Of a DNA stretch of 34,779 nt, positions 13,301 through 21,300 are shown one piece after another. This stretch comes from Anaerolineae bacterium (GTDB lineage Bacteria > Chloroflexota > Anaerolineae > E26-bin7). The notes below the pieces were generated by a model, which was not told where the DNA came from, made no database searches, and saw nothing but the letters and a program-made list of their open reading frames with translations. Made by a program: the position numbers and the translations under genes. Every line of letters starts with the position of its first letter. Positions within the stretch are counted from its first letter, which is position 1. The stretch is taken from the NCBI GenBank assembly GCA_029933115.1, contig JAOZOT010000005.1, positions 1 through 34,779 of the forward strand. The letters run 5' to 3'.

Positions 13301-13562
13301 CGTCCACCTCCAGCGCATTCAGCCCTGCTTCCGTCAAGGCATAACCCGCGCCATACATAGTGCCGTCCTCCGTAAAAAGACCGCGCCCGTATCCCGCCAG
13401 CCCCTTGCGAGCCAACGAGCGGCAGGCACGCCTGATTACTTTGCGGTCAAGGTCGGTTTTAGCTGCTATCGCCGCGAAATGAATGTAGGAGTATGCGCTA
13501 TAGATGTCGTATTCGCTGCGCAAAGCCCTAAGCACAGTGCGCTCTGTGTCGCTAAGTTTCAT
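13293..13562 (-). CDS. winged-helix DNA-binding protein (89 aa)
   Basis: The layout is that of a single winged-helix domain. It has a helix with LSDTERTVLRALRSEYD, a second with FAAIAAKTDLDRKVIRRACR (recognition helix), SLARKGLAGYG, then a wing and YALTEAGLNALE. The LARKGL...Y.LT..G order is typical of MarR/PadR-like phage regulators. It probably binds DNA and may regulate the early region. The ATG at 13562 overlaps the previous gene by 11 bases. Confidence 0.65.
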   Translation of the reverse strand: MKLSDTERTVLRALRSEYDIYSAYSYIHFAAIAAKTDLDRKVIRRACRSLARKGLAGYGRGLFTEDGTMYGAGYALTEAGLNALEVDDE

Positions 13563-13788
13563 CCTCATCCTCCCAATCCACATTGCCCCCCAGAAAGCGC
13601 TCCAGCCGCCGGAGCAGGTTGCGCCGCTTGCCCGCTATGGGGAGTGCCCCTAGCCCCAGTTCTAGAAGGCTGTGCTCTTTGCCGCCGTATAGCTCCGCGA
13701 TGAACACACCTGCTCGCGAATACACCGCCCACCAGCCGCGCTCCTTGTTACGCACGCAGCGCACCGGCATCATATGATTAGGTTTCAC
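13552..13788 (-). CDS. hypothetical protein, GTG start (78 aa)
   Basis: GTG at 13788 follows GGAGGAGTAAATC; an ATG pair lies 5 codons further in, without its own ribosome site. The product has a beta-type stretch (RGWWAVYSRAGVFIAELYGG), then a basic helix (KRRNLLRRLERFLGGN) and an acidic end (DWEDEDET). I do not recognise the family. It overlaps both neighbours by 11 bases. Confidence 0.55.
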   Translation of the reverse strand: MKPNHMMPVRCVRNKERGWWAVYSRAGVFIAELYGGKEHSLLELGLGALPIAGKRRNLLRRLERFLGGNVDWEDEDET

Positions 13789-14464
13789 GATTTACTCCTC
13801 CTTCGGGATATTCCTGCCGCCGCTCAATGCCAAGCGCCTCGCAGTCAAGGTTATCCTTCATAAACACGGGCAGCCCCTCGGCAGCTTCCAGGATGTGCTC
13901 CACCCACTCGCGCTTGGGCTGATACTTCTTTGCGCCCGCGCTGAGTGCACCGATAACAACCCAGTCAACTAGCCATTTTAGGCGGGGATACGATGGCCAG
14001 ACATCATTCACTAAAGGCTCAAACGAAACCCATCGCACGGCGGCATAAGCTCCCGTTGGCAAAAGCAGGTTGTTTGTGTCTACAGTCGCGCCAGCCCAAC
14101 AATTTGGCGGATAGTCGAACCTCATTAACCGCTTCGGGTTCTTCGTGAGCAGCAGGAATATATGCTGTGGCAATTTTGATGCTACATTCAGCACGTTGTG
14201 TATATACTCACGCCGAACCCAATACCCAAATAAGTCCGCCATAGAGCAGACGAATATGCGGCTCGGCTTGCGCCACTTGAAGGGCTGCATCAGCCTGTCC
14301 TCGTGCCACACAGGTTCGTCAAAGCGTGGCTGGTGCTTGAACCGCTCGCATATCGTCTTGGCATAGCACTCCACCACTTTCCCGCCAGGCGCTGTCCACG
14401 TGCAGCCGCGCTTGCAGCCCGTGAGCGGATTCCACGTGCGTTCAGCCCACTCTATATTCTTCAT
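13778..14464 (-). CDS. DUF5131 (phage Gp37/Gp68) family protein (228 aa)
   Basis: The family signature is clear: WNPLTGCKRGCTW near the N-terminus (about 11-23), ECYAKTICERFKHQP, then KPSRIFVCSMADLFGYWV. It continues with FLLLTKNPKRL and NCWAGATVDTNN and a later WVSFEPL. Cysteines in CKRGCTW plus CYAK resemble a radical-SAM type iron-sulfur site, and the family is related to spore photoproduct lyase-like enzymes. The substrate is not known. The start at 14464 overlaps the upstream microprotein (ATGA) and follows GGAGGTGCTGAAGGA. At 228 aa it has the usual family length. Confidence 0.85.
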   Translation of the reverse strand: MKNIEWAERTWNPLTGCKRGCTWTAPGGKVVECYAKTICERFKHQPRFDEPVWHEDRLMQPFKWRKPSRIFVCSMADLFGYWVRREYIHNVLNVASKLPQHIFLLLTKNPKRLMRFDYPPNCWAGATVDTNNLLLPTGAYAAVRWVSFEPLVNDVWPSYPRLKWLVDWVVIGALSAGAKKYQPKREWVEHILEAAEGLPVFMKDNLDCEALGIERRQEYPEGGVNRET

Positions 14465-14580
14465 TCCTTCAGCACCTCCTCCAGCATACGTTTGAAGCGC
14501 TCGTCGGGCTTTCCCCACGGCCAGTAGAAGCGCACGCGGCGGGATGGCTGTTGCCATTCGTTAATGAACTGAATAGTCAT
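14461..14580 (-). CDS. microprotein upstream of DUF5131 gene (39 aa)
   Basis: A 39-codon ORF fills the gap between the wHTH gene and the DUF5131 gene. It overlaps both by ATGA and carries the DUF5131 ribosome site (GGAGGTGCTG) in its last codons. It starts MTIQFINEWQQPSRRVRFYW and ends KRMLEEVLKE. Basic and aromatic, without membrane segment. It is likely translated; function is unknown. Confidence 0.55.
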   Translation of the reverse strand: MTIQFINEWQQPSRRVRFYWPWGKPDERFKRMLEEVLKE

Positions 14581-14927
14581 TGTATCCCAAACACCTCCAC
14601 CTGTTTCGCTTCCCGCTCTTCACCTGAAAGAATAAGCTTACCCGTCCGCCGCAGCCAGCCCCGCTTCACCGCACTACGTGTCACCAGCATATCTTTGGCG
14701 CGGTTGTCAAGCTGCCGCTGTAGCGCCTGGTATTCCTCCTCGGTGGCCGCGTAGTAGTAGCCCGCATCGTCGGCGCAGATCGGATGTCCCTGCCGCCGTA
14801 GCTCCCGCACCATCGTGCGTATCTGCCGCTCGGAGCAGCCGCATAAAGCAGCGAGCATCGGAGCCGTGACGGCGTTCTCACGGCCCCGATGCCTGGTCAT
14901 TATGAGTGTAAGGAAGCTAGTGAGCAT
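14577..14927 (-). CDS. winged-helix phage regulator (116 aa)
   Basis: A helix-turn-helix spans about residues 22-47 (APMLAALCGCSERQIRTMVR then ELRRQGHPICADD), followed by the wing GYYYAATEEEYQAL. This order (R-x-IR-x-x-x-x-ELR-x-x-G-x-PI then GYY) is typical of a widespread phage wHTH family. A helical C-terminal part follows (ALQRQLDNRAKDMLVTRSAV). It probably binds DNA as a regulator or replication helper. The ATG at 14927 follows CGGAGTAATA. Confidence 0.7.
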   Translation of the reverse strand: MLTSFLTLIMTRHRGRENAVTAPMLAALCGCSERQIRTMVRELRRQGHPICADDAGYYYAATEEEYQALQRQLDNRAKDMLVTRSAVKRGWLRRTGKLILSGEEREAKQVEVFGIQ

Positions 14928-14929
14928 TA

Positions 14930-15448
14930 TTACTCCGGCGTTCCTGCCGGTAGCGCCGTGCGGAACAGGTTTAATTTAGCCGGCAGCCTCCCGGTCTCCA
15001 TTGCCTTTGCGAGTTGCGGGCGCATCGTTTCCAGAAGATTCTCGCCACCCTTCGTCGCCAAGTATCCGCCCAGGCTTCGATATGCCGCTTCGCGCTTGAT
15101 CCCGTCGGGGCTTTCCAGCACGAAGGTCAGCAGGTGCTCGATGTGCGTCTGCCAGCGCCGGGTATAGACGTCGTTCTCGTTGATCCTGACTTTCTGGTAA
15201 TTCCGCTGCGCCAGGTGAAGGTCTTCCGGCTCTTCGAGCAGCGGCATTTTGAACAAGAGCAGCGGCGCGTCGTCGTATTTCTCTTCGTCACTATACCTGA
15301 GTTTGAGCGAGCAGACAATCAGATTTTCCTGCGGGAAGTAGGTTGGCGGCACGTGTATCTGGATATAGTTCGAGTAACGCGAGAGGAATACATTGAGCTT
15401 GGCCAGGCTCTCAGCCATAGGGATACTTGTATGATCGTATTTTGGCAT
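14930..15448 (-). CDS. hypothetical protein (172 aa)
   Basis: The product starts MPKYDHTSIPMAESLAKLNV and has a middle with QENLIVCSLKLRYSDEEKYD. Later come EDLHLAQRNYQKVRI and the C-terminal helix LLETMRPQLAKAMETGRLPA. It looks like a soluble alpha/beta protein. I do not recognise the family. It lies between the membrane-anchored lytic transglycosylase gene and the wHTH gene, with a 2-base gap to the latter and GAGG before the ATG. Confidence 0.55.
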   Translation of the reverse strand: MPKYDHTSIPMAESLAKLNVFLSRYSNYIQIHVPPTYFPQENLIVCSLKLRYSDEEKYDDAPLLLFKMPLLEEPEDLHLAQRNYQKVRINENDVYTRRWQTHIEHLLTFVLESPDGIKREAAYRSLGGYLATKGGENLLETMRPQLAKAMETGRLPAKLNLFRTALPAGTPE

Positions 15449-15449
15449 A

Positions 15450-16154
15450 TCACAACCTCGTCATCCATTCCGGCGGCTCCCAGTCCCTCAGTTGCAGCCG
15501 GTAGATATTGTAATCGCGGCGCACCTTGCGGGCATACTTGCCCACTCGCTTTGCGTAAGGCGAATTGTAACGTTGCACCGCCAGCCACATATCGTCGGTG
15601 CTGCCCAGCCGATGAGATAGCACCAGCGTGCCTACGTAGATATTCGTGGCCGGATCGTAGTAATCGTCGCCTGGTGCATATTTCGCATAATAGCACGGCT
15701 TCCATTGCATCAACCCGCATTCCCCGGCGCGTCCATTTATGTTAATTCTGAAATCGCTTTCAACGTCAATCATCGCCAGGAGCAAGCATACCGCCTCATC
15801 TGCGGGCGCGTTTATATGCGGCAGGCCTTGCTCAATAATCGCCGCCGCAATCTCCCGCGCATTGCCCGGATGCCCGCGCTCGGCAATCATATGGACGCAG
15901 AAGGCGCGTAAATCAACGGCAACGGGGGAGCAGCCGTCGGAGTCGGAGAGAGCGCCTTCTGCGCCCGCCGAAGTTCCCGCACGCGCCGGAACTACAGCGC
16001 ATATTTTCACCAGCAGCGCAAACGCCAGTATCATCATCAGCCAGAAGCCCAGCCTGTAAACGCTGTATCTCCTGAGCCGAAGCTTAGTCTGGCGATGCGC
16101 CGCCGTCATTTGATTGATTAATCTCTCGTTCACTGTTTCGCGTCCGTCCATCAT
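15450..16154 (-). CDS. membrane-anchored SLT-type lytic transglycosylase (234 aa)
   Basis: A membrane segment (about 35-53, GFWLMMILAFALLVKICAVV) precedes a transglycosylase SLT domain of about 75-215. It shows the catalytic Glu in MIDVESDF (Glu132), then GRAGECGLMQWKP, YDPATNIYVGTLVLSHRL and LAVQRYN. The enzyme would cleave peptidoglycan glycan chains. The N-terminal anchor with a positively charged flank suggests export to the outer face of the membrane. Oddly, it lies in the early regulatory block and not in the lysis or tail module. The first 70 bases overlap the upstream gene; an ATG at 16109 is an alternative start. Confidence 0.82.
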   Translation of the reverse strand: MMDGRETVNERLINQMTAAHRQTKLRLRRYSVYRLGFWLMMILAFALLVKICAVVPARAGTSAGAEGALSDSDGCSPVAVDLRAFCVHMIAERGHPGNAREIAAAIIEQGLPHINAPADEAVCLLLAMIDVESDFRININGRAGECGLMQWKPCYYAKYAPGDDYYDPATNIYVGTLVLSHRLGSTDDMWLAVQRYNSPYAKRVGKYARKVRRDYNIYRLQLRDWEPPEWMTRL

Positions 16155-16500
16155 CAGCCTCCCCGGTTGGCTTTACCACTATCGGCACCGGCTGCGGCTC
16201 TTCGCCGCTCTGCCAGTAATACTCGCATATTTCAACCATGCGCCTTAACCGCTGATCTGATTTGATAAGTTCGGCCATTTCGCGATGCTGTTTCATCGGG
16301 CTGTAAGGGTTTGAGCGGTTGAGCGCTTGCGCTATATCGTCAAAAGTGAGATTCGTGTTTTTACGCGCGATGTAATAAAACACCTTCCGCGCTTCCCTGT
16401 ATCTTGCGCGCCTATTTTTAGAGCGTAAGGTCTGTGGCGTCAAGTAATACGCTTTCGCCACCACTTCTACCAGTTCGTCAAGAGGATGCATTTCCGGCAT
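16084..16500 (-). CDS. stand-alone DnaA domain IV-like DNA-binding protein (138 aa)
   Basis: Residues of about 8-95 follow the pattern of the DnaA C-terminal DNA-binding domain. They show VEVVAKAYYLTPQTLRSKNR, YREARKVFYYIARKNTNLTF and DDIAQALNRSNPYSPMKQHR, then ELIKSDQRLRR. The order (V-x-x-x-Y-x-x-T, L-x-SK-x-R, AR-x-x-x-Y, I-x-x-x-L-x-R) is characteristic. No ATPase domain is present. It may bind DnaA-box-like sites in phage or host DNA and affect replication start. The Ser/Asp-rich tail from about 105 is disordered. Start at 16500; an ATG three codons later is possible. Confidence 0.72.
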   Translation of the reverse strand: MPEMHPLDELVEVVAKAYYLTPQTLRSKNRRARYREARKVFYYIARKNTNLTFDDIAQALNRSNPYSPMKQHREMAELIKSDQRLRRMVEICEYYWQSGEEPQPVPIVVKPTGEADDGRTRNSEREINQSNDGGASPD

Positions 16501-16837
16501 TCTCCTTCAACTCCTCGCGCAAACGCGCTATCTGCTTCTCCAGCGAGCGGATGCGCTTGTCGGCGGACTGATTATACTTGCGCTTTTTACGCAGCGTCTC
16601 GCTTAGCGCCTTTTCCGCCGCATTGAGTTGCATACGTTTAAATTCTTTCAATTTGGTGTCCATCATAATGTAACCTACCTCAATACCTGTCGGCGTAGAG
16701 TTGAACCATATATTTTCGCCCATTGGCTTGATAGCATCAATCCGCCGAAGCGTCTGCCGCGTAAGCATCCACGAACGTGCATAACCAAATAGAGTGAATG
16801 CGATAATAAATATCAATCCCCATCCCCACCAGGTCAT
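16478..16837 (-). CDS. membrane-anchored coiled-coil protein (119 aa)
   Basis: One N-terminal membrane segment (MTWWGWGLIFIIAFTLFGYA) is followed by a soluble part and a C-terminal coiled coil of about 70-115 (MQLNAAEKALSETLRKKRKY and IRSLEKQIARLREELKEN). The start at 16837 has GGGAGG upstream and overlaps the previous gene by ATGA. The layout resembles membrane-tethered phage accessory proteins. No function can be named. Confidence 0.6.
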   Translation of the reverse strand: MTWWGWGLIFIIAFTLFGYARSWMLTRQTLRRIDAIKPMGENIWFNSTPTGIEVGYIMMDTKLKEFKRMQLNAAEKALSETLRKKRKYNQSADKRIRSLEKQIARLREELKENAGNASS

Positions 16838-17067
16838 TTCATTGCCTCCCTGAAATTCTTCTCCCACCACCATTGGTCTACCCAGACGCCTTCGGGTCGC
16901 GTCTCGCCCTCAAACAACTCATCCTGCCGATCGTCATATGTCCTATCGTGCAGCACGGACTTCGGTATCCAGATGGCGCTGTCCTCATCGTGCCCCACCA
17001 GCACTGCACGGTCGGTTTCGCGCAATATTGCGCCAGCAATGAAGCGCATTTCAACCTGGAATGGCAT
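16834..17067 (-). CDS. small conserved phage protein (77 aa)
   Basis: The sequence contains ILRETDRAVLVGHDEDSAIW followed by IPKSVL, a pattern (ETDxAVLV...WIPKSV) seen in many small phage proteins that share a short beta-rich fold. The C-terminal part has VWVDQWWWEKNFREAMK. Function is unknown. The ATG at 17067 overlaps the stop of the upstream methyltransferase stub (TAATG). Confidence 0.65.
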   Translation of the reverse strand: MPFQVEMRFIAGAILRETDRAVLVGHDEDSAIWIPKSVLHDRTYDDRQDELFEGETRPEGVWVDQWWWEKNFREAMK

Positions 17068-17195
17068 TATCGTTTTCCCTCAAATGGCGGGCTGGTCACA
17101 ACCGCCTGCACAAGCCCATCGGGTAGCTCCCGCAGCCTGTCAAGCACATCGCCCACAAGGATGGTGTTTATCACGCGCGCACTTGGGCTAGTCAT
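17067..17195 (-). CDS. 42-aa stub of a DNA methyltransferase (motif IV region only)
   Basis: The 42-residue ORF contains ILVGDVLDRLRELPDGLVQA (about 12-31) followed by VVTSPPF (about 32-38). This is the N-terminal motif IV region of N4/N6 amino-methyltransferases, with the GD-x-L-x-x-L-x-x-LPDG lead and the SPP[YF] catalytic element. It stops four codons later. No SAM-binding or target recognition part follows in any frame; the next gene is unrelated. The ATG at 17195 overlaps the previous stop (ATGA), with GGAGATGAACG upstream, so the stub is probably translated. It is either a decayed gene or a retained short peptide. Confidence 0.6.
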   Translation of the reverse strand: MTSPSARVINTILVGDVLDRLRELPDGLVQAVVTSPPFEGKR

Positions 17196-17872
17196 CGTTC
17201 ATCTCCGGTTAAACTTTGAATACAGTGGTCAATCATCTTACGGAATTGAGAGAGCGTCAGTTTCTGGTTGGCATAGCTATCACGAAGGGGATACTTATAC
17301 CATCTCAGTTGATAGTTGGTGGGCTTGTAATGAAAGTTTGGGCGCACCAGGAGGCAATCGGGAGTGTGGTGGTTGTTAGCGCAGAAAGCGCGCCACTTGT
17401 CCTTGTAATCACAGGTGCAATGCGCCCAGCAGCCATACCCGTCATTCCACTCAATCCCCATTTCGTCGCAGAGTTGTTTCATAACCCTGCGCTTGAACTC
17501 ACGGGTAACTTCCCACTCCGTGACCTCGTCGTCACCGCTTGCCATAAGCATTTCACTGTGGACTTTGTGCTTTTCTTCGTCGTCTGCAAGCCGCCGTTCC
17601 AGTTCCGACTGGTAGCAATCAGGGCGATGCTTGTTCGCCTCAACCCATTCGTATTCCTTGTCGGCATAGCCACAGGTGCAATCGCCCCAGTAGTAGGGGA
17701 ACACGGAAAACACATCGTTTTCAAACTCCTCAATGCGACGATAACCCCACTCATCCTCGCGGTCGGGCGTGCAGGCGTCAAAAAGCCGCTCCAATTCTTT
17801 CTCGTAACCGGCGTCGCGTGGCACTGGATACTCGCCACGTGAATTGCCGAAAAAGTAATTGCCCAACTCCAT
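17192..17872 (-). CDS. conserved phage protein with duplicated Cys-His zinc module (226 aa)
   Basis: The N-terminus (MELGNYFFGNSRGEYPVPRD) and FENDVFSVFPYYWGDCTCGY are typical of a conserved protein found in many phages and metagenomes. Two similar modules are present: GDCTCGY...NKHRPDCYQ and AHCTCDY...NNHHTPDCLL, each with C-x-C and H-x(2-3)-DC. They probably bind zinc. The C-terminal part shows VRPNFHYKPTNYQLRWYKYP and LRDSY. No activity is known to me. The ATG at 17872 follows GGAGGAAAACAGTTG and overlaps the previous stop by one base. Confidence 0.75.
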   Translation of the reverse strand: MELGNYFFGNSRGEYPVPRDAGYEKELERLFDACTPDREDEWGYRRIEEFENDVFSVFPYYWGDCTCGYADKEYEWVEANKHRPDCYQSELERRLADDEEKHKVHSEMLMASGDDEVTEWEVTREFKRRVMKQLCDEMGIEWNDGYGCWAHCTCDYKDKWRAFCANNHHTPDCLLVRPNFHYKPTNYQLRWYKYPLRDSYANQKLTLSQFRKMIDHCIQSLTGDER

Positions 17873-18177
17873 CAACTGTTTTCCTCCTCCAGCAAGCTTC
17901 CCAGTATCGCGCAATAGTTCATCAGGTCTGCTATCAGCCCGTCGCGCCCTTCAGGATGCGAGATGCCACGTGTAGCTGAGATAGCCCGTAACACGTGCTT
18001 CATCAGATAGATGGCGCAGACCTGTGACGCGGGGATACCCAGCAAGCCCCCAATGAACTTGAAGTTGTAGTTCACATCGTCTCGGTTTATCGTGTATGCA
18101 GGCGACTTCCCGCCCATCACCTGCCGCCGTAACTTCTCAATCCTGGCGAAATATGCCTCTCGTTCAGTATGTTTCAT
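17872..18177 (-). CDS. small helical phage protein, DUF1599-like pattern (101 aa)
   Basis: A helical protein with MKHTEREAYFARIEKLRRQV, VCAIYLMKHVLRAISATRG and DGLIADLMNYCAILGSLLEE. The K-x-x-R...DxxxDLxxY order resembles the DUF1599 (nucleotide-modification associated) group, but the match is only a pattern. It begins at 18177, 130 bases after the SbcD-SbcC stop, and is followed without gap by the duplicated-zinc-module gene. Confidence 0.55.
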   Translation of the reverse strand: MKHTEREAYFARIEKLRRQVMGGKSPAYTINRDDVNYNFKFIGGLLGIPASQVCAIYLMKHVLRAISATRGISHPEGRDGLIADLMNYCAILGSLLEEENS

Positions 18178-18198
18178 TGTATCAGCTTCCTCAAATAA

Positions 18199-18238
18199 GG
18201 GGCGGGCAAACCCCAGGAGACTTCACAGCGCCCGCCCC
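18199..18238 (-). terminator. GC-rich hairpin downstream of the SbcD-SbcC gene
   Basis: GGGGCGGGC (18199-18207) pairs perfectly with GCCCGCCCC (18230-18238) with a 22-base loop, in the 129-bp gap after the SbcD-SbcC gene. On the leftward strand the stem is followed by TTATTTGAGG, a weak U-run. The same gap holds GCGCCGC...GCGGCGC further upstream. It may be a partial terminator, a processing site or a stability element. It shares the 11-mer GGGGGCGGGCG with the hairpin at 2021-2049. Confidence 0.5.
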
Positions 18239-18306
18239 CGTTCCGATTTTCACGCGCCGCTCTTTTTCAGTCAGGACAATACGGCGGCGCTTATGTGTTT
18301 GGTGGC

Positions 18307-21300
18307 TCAACTCACAACCTCCATTACCGCCCCGCCCCCGCGCTTTTCCAGGTATACGCGGGTCGGGAATTCGTTTATCAGCGGCGTGGCGTGCGTCACC
18401 ACAAGCACCTGTTTGAAGTGCGAGACGAACCGCTTCAGCACGTCCACCATCCGGCGACGGTTATCGGTATCAAGCGCATCGAAGGCCTCGTCCACGATAA
18501 ATATCTCCATTCGCTTGCCCTCGCGCTGCGCCTGGTAGACCGCCAGCGCCAGCCTGAGCGCCAGCTTTACCATCTTGCGCTCACCGCCGCTGAAGGTGGC
18601 AACCTCGCGTTCACTTTCGCCGTCGCTCACGAGTATGTCCAGCACCTCACGCTGCTTCCCGCTCTTGGTGGAGCCAAGCGTGCTGAGAGTCACGCGGAAG
18701 TCCTGTCCTTCAAGTATGTCGTCCAAAATCGCCTGTATCTGCGGGACGGCGGCCTCGATGAGCAATTGCGGTATCCCATCTTTACCAAAGGCCTCGGCAA
18801 TCAGCGCATATTGAGCAATAAGTATTTCGTGCTTTTCAATTTCCGCCTTCAGCGAACGCACCTCGTTATCAGCCTGGCGCACAGTTGCGATGCGCTCTTG
18901 CAGCGCGGCAACTTCGCCAACGTGCTTCTCGTGCGATTGCCGCGCCTGGGCTAAAAGCTGCTCCGCAACGTCGCGCTCGGCTTCAAGCTGCTTCTCGGTT
19001 TCATCAGGTTCATCACAAGCGGCAAACGCTTCTTTCTTTTCAGCGAGTATCGCCTGATAGCGTTCCACCTCAGCTTCGTAATCGGCAAGCTGCTCGCGAA
19101 GTTCGGGTAAAGCGGCTTCCTGCCCCTTGATCTCGGCAAGGCGTTGCTTTGCCTGCTGCCCGCTCTTGAGGCGAGCCTGCAATGTCTGCCGCATAACTTT
19201 CAGCGCTTCAAAGTTCACGTCTGGCAGCGCCGCCAGCGCCTTCTCGTGCTCGATCACCGACCGTTTCAATTCGGGTATTCTAGATTTTGCCTCCCGCGCT
19301 TTATCCATAAACTTACAAGGCGGGATTTTCATAGGGCTGTCGCAATTGAGTTCCGGATCGTCTATAAGCGCCGCTTCTGCTTCGGCGTCGGCAAGCTCTT
19401 TACGCGCCGCCTGAAGATTGCTGCGAGTTTGAATTAATAAAGTTTCAGCCTGTAGCTTATCCTCTATATCGGCCAGTTCGCTTTCGGTATCCGCCAGTGA
19501 CGCAAGCGCTTCTATCAGGCGTTGCTTATCTTCGCCGCCGTTTTCCACTTCCTTGATTTTCTGCTCGGTCAGGGATACGCGCTTCTGGGCGTTGAGCAAG
19601 TCCTGCCCGGCGTCCTTGACGGCCTGCTCAAGCTCGGAGCGTTCCTTGTATTTCGCCTTCAGCGCCGCCGCCTTCTCCCGGATTCTCTGTATATCAGCTT
19701 CTTGCTGCTCAATGTTGTCAGCGGCTTTGTCACGCTCGGCGGTGGCCGTTTCAATAGCCTGCTGGATTTCAGGCAGCTTAGCAGCAAGCTCTTGCTGCCT
19801 GTTTTGCTGCAATTGCAGCGAATCGCGCTTCGATGCGAACTCCGAACGCTTATCCTTTGCCCGCTCGTGAATGATTTCAAAGCGCTCAGCTCTAACCAGT
19901 TTTCCGAGCACCGCCTTTCGTTCACGCGGCGGAAGCTCGGTGAGGTCACCGGCGCTGAACTGCGACGAAAAGATAGTGGCAAGCACCAGTTCCTTAGACC
20001 CTATAAGCTGCTCAATCGCGGATTCAAACTCGCGGACTTTAGGGCCAGCAATAGCCTCGGTTTCGTTCTCACGATAAAGGTATGCGTCCTGCTGCGTTCG
20101 CGCTGCGTCAATGAGCCTGCTGGCGGTGTAAGTTTCGCCACCACTCACGAACTCCACCTCTATCAGCGCTTCGCCGTCCGCCCCGCGCGTCACCTGCTCA
20201 TAGAATCCGGGGCGGCTTGGCCACTCGCCATAGAAGCAGGCCAGCACGGATTCAATCAGAAACGTCTTGCCGCTGCCGTTATCGCCAGCGATGCCGATAA
20301 GCTCATTAGAATTGAGAGTAAGCGTAGTATCCTCATGTGGCCCGATGTGCTTCAGCCGGACGCGGCTAACCCGCTCCAGCGAGCCGAGCGCGCCGTTTTC
20401 GCGCGGGAGGTCTTGGGCGAGGTCGTCGATAATGTCATGCACAGCGACATAATTGAATAAGTCGGCGTCCTGCGGGTCTGCAAGCAAGGGACTAAAGGGC
20501 GGACAGCAAGACTGAAACCACTTACCAAAAAGTGCTATTGGCATCTCGTCCACGTTCATATCAGCCGCCCCCTCACGCGCCTTCCGCTCCTGCGGGATGC
20601 GCTCAAATGTCAGGTGCGGCGGATTGAGGCTTATGTCGTCGGGAAGTTCGTAGTCGCGGATACGAACGAAGTCGGCGCTGCGGAATTCCTCTTGGTTGAA
20701 ACGGTAGTGCTCAGCGCCAAGCGTGAAGTAACGCGGCGTGTCGGTGTGGATATGCGTTGCGGTAACGGTGCGTCCTTTTACTTCCAGCACCTCAAAACCA
20801 GGCTCGCACGGCCCCCGATTGTTCCGCTCGGGAACTTCGATGCACATACCTTCCCCGAAGTCCTTCTGCGCTACCGTGCCTACGTAACCGCCAAGCTCCG
20901 GGCGGCTCTCATCCAGCGGCTGGCGTTTGTGGATATCGCCAAGCGCGTAGTAATCTGCGCCGATTTCAATAAGCTGCTCACGTGTGAACACTAGCTCGCG
21001 GTCGGAAGCGTCAAGACTGATGCCGCTTGGCAGCGCGCAGCCCTGCATCTGGCAATGGCCGAGAAATATCACCGGCTTGCCAGCATCATGGCCAACCTGG
21101 GCTTCGAGCCTGAAAGCGTCAAGCTGCTGCTGCACCCGCTGGCGGAACTTGCGCGCAATCTCATCGCGGCTAAGCTCCTGCATTTCGTCGGGCTTGAGCA
21201 ACATGCTCGGATACAGCCACGGCATACACAGCACCACGAGGTCGCTAAAGTGCAGAAATTGCGGGCGTTCCCATACGTGAATGCGCTCATTTCCGAGCGG

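Noticed and set aside
14930..15448. Possible integrase or recombinase
   Set aside because: No tyrosine recombinase R-H-R-Y or serine recombinase motifs are visible; left as hypothetical.
19522..20460. Long plus-strand open frame (312 codons) antisense to the SbcD-SbcC gene
   Set aside because: Low-complexity Leu/Arg-rich translation, no ribosome site, and it lies fully inside a gene with clear catalytic motifs on the other strand.
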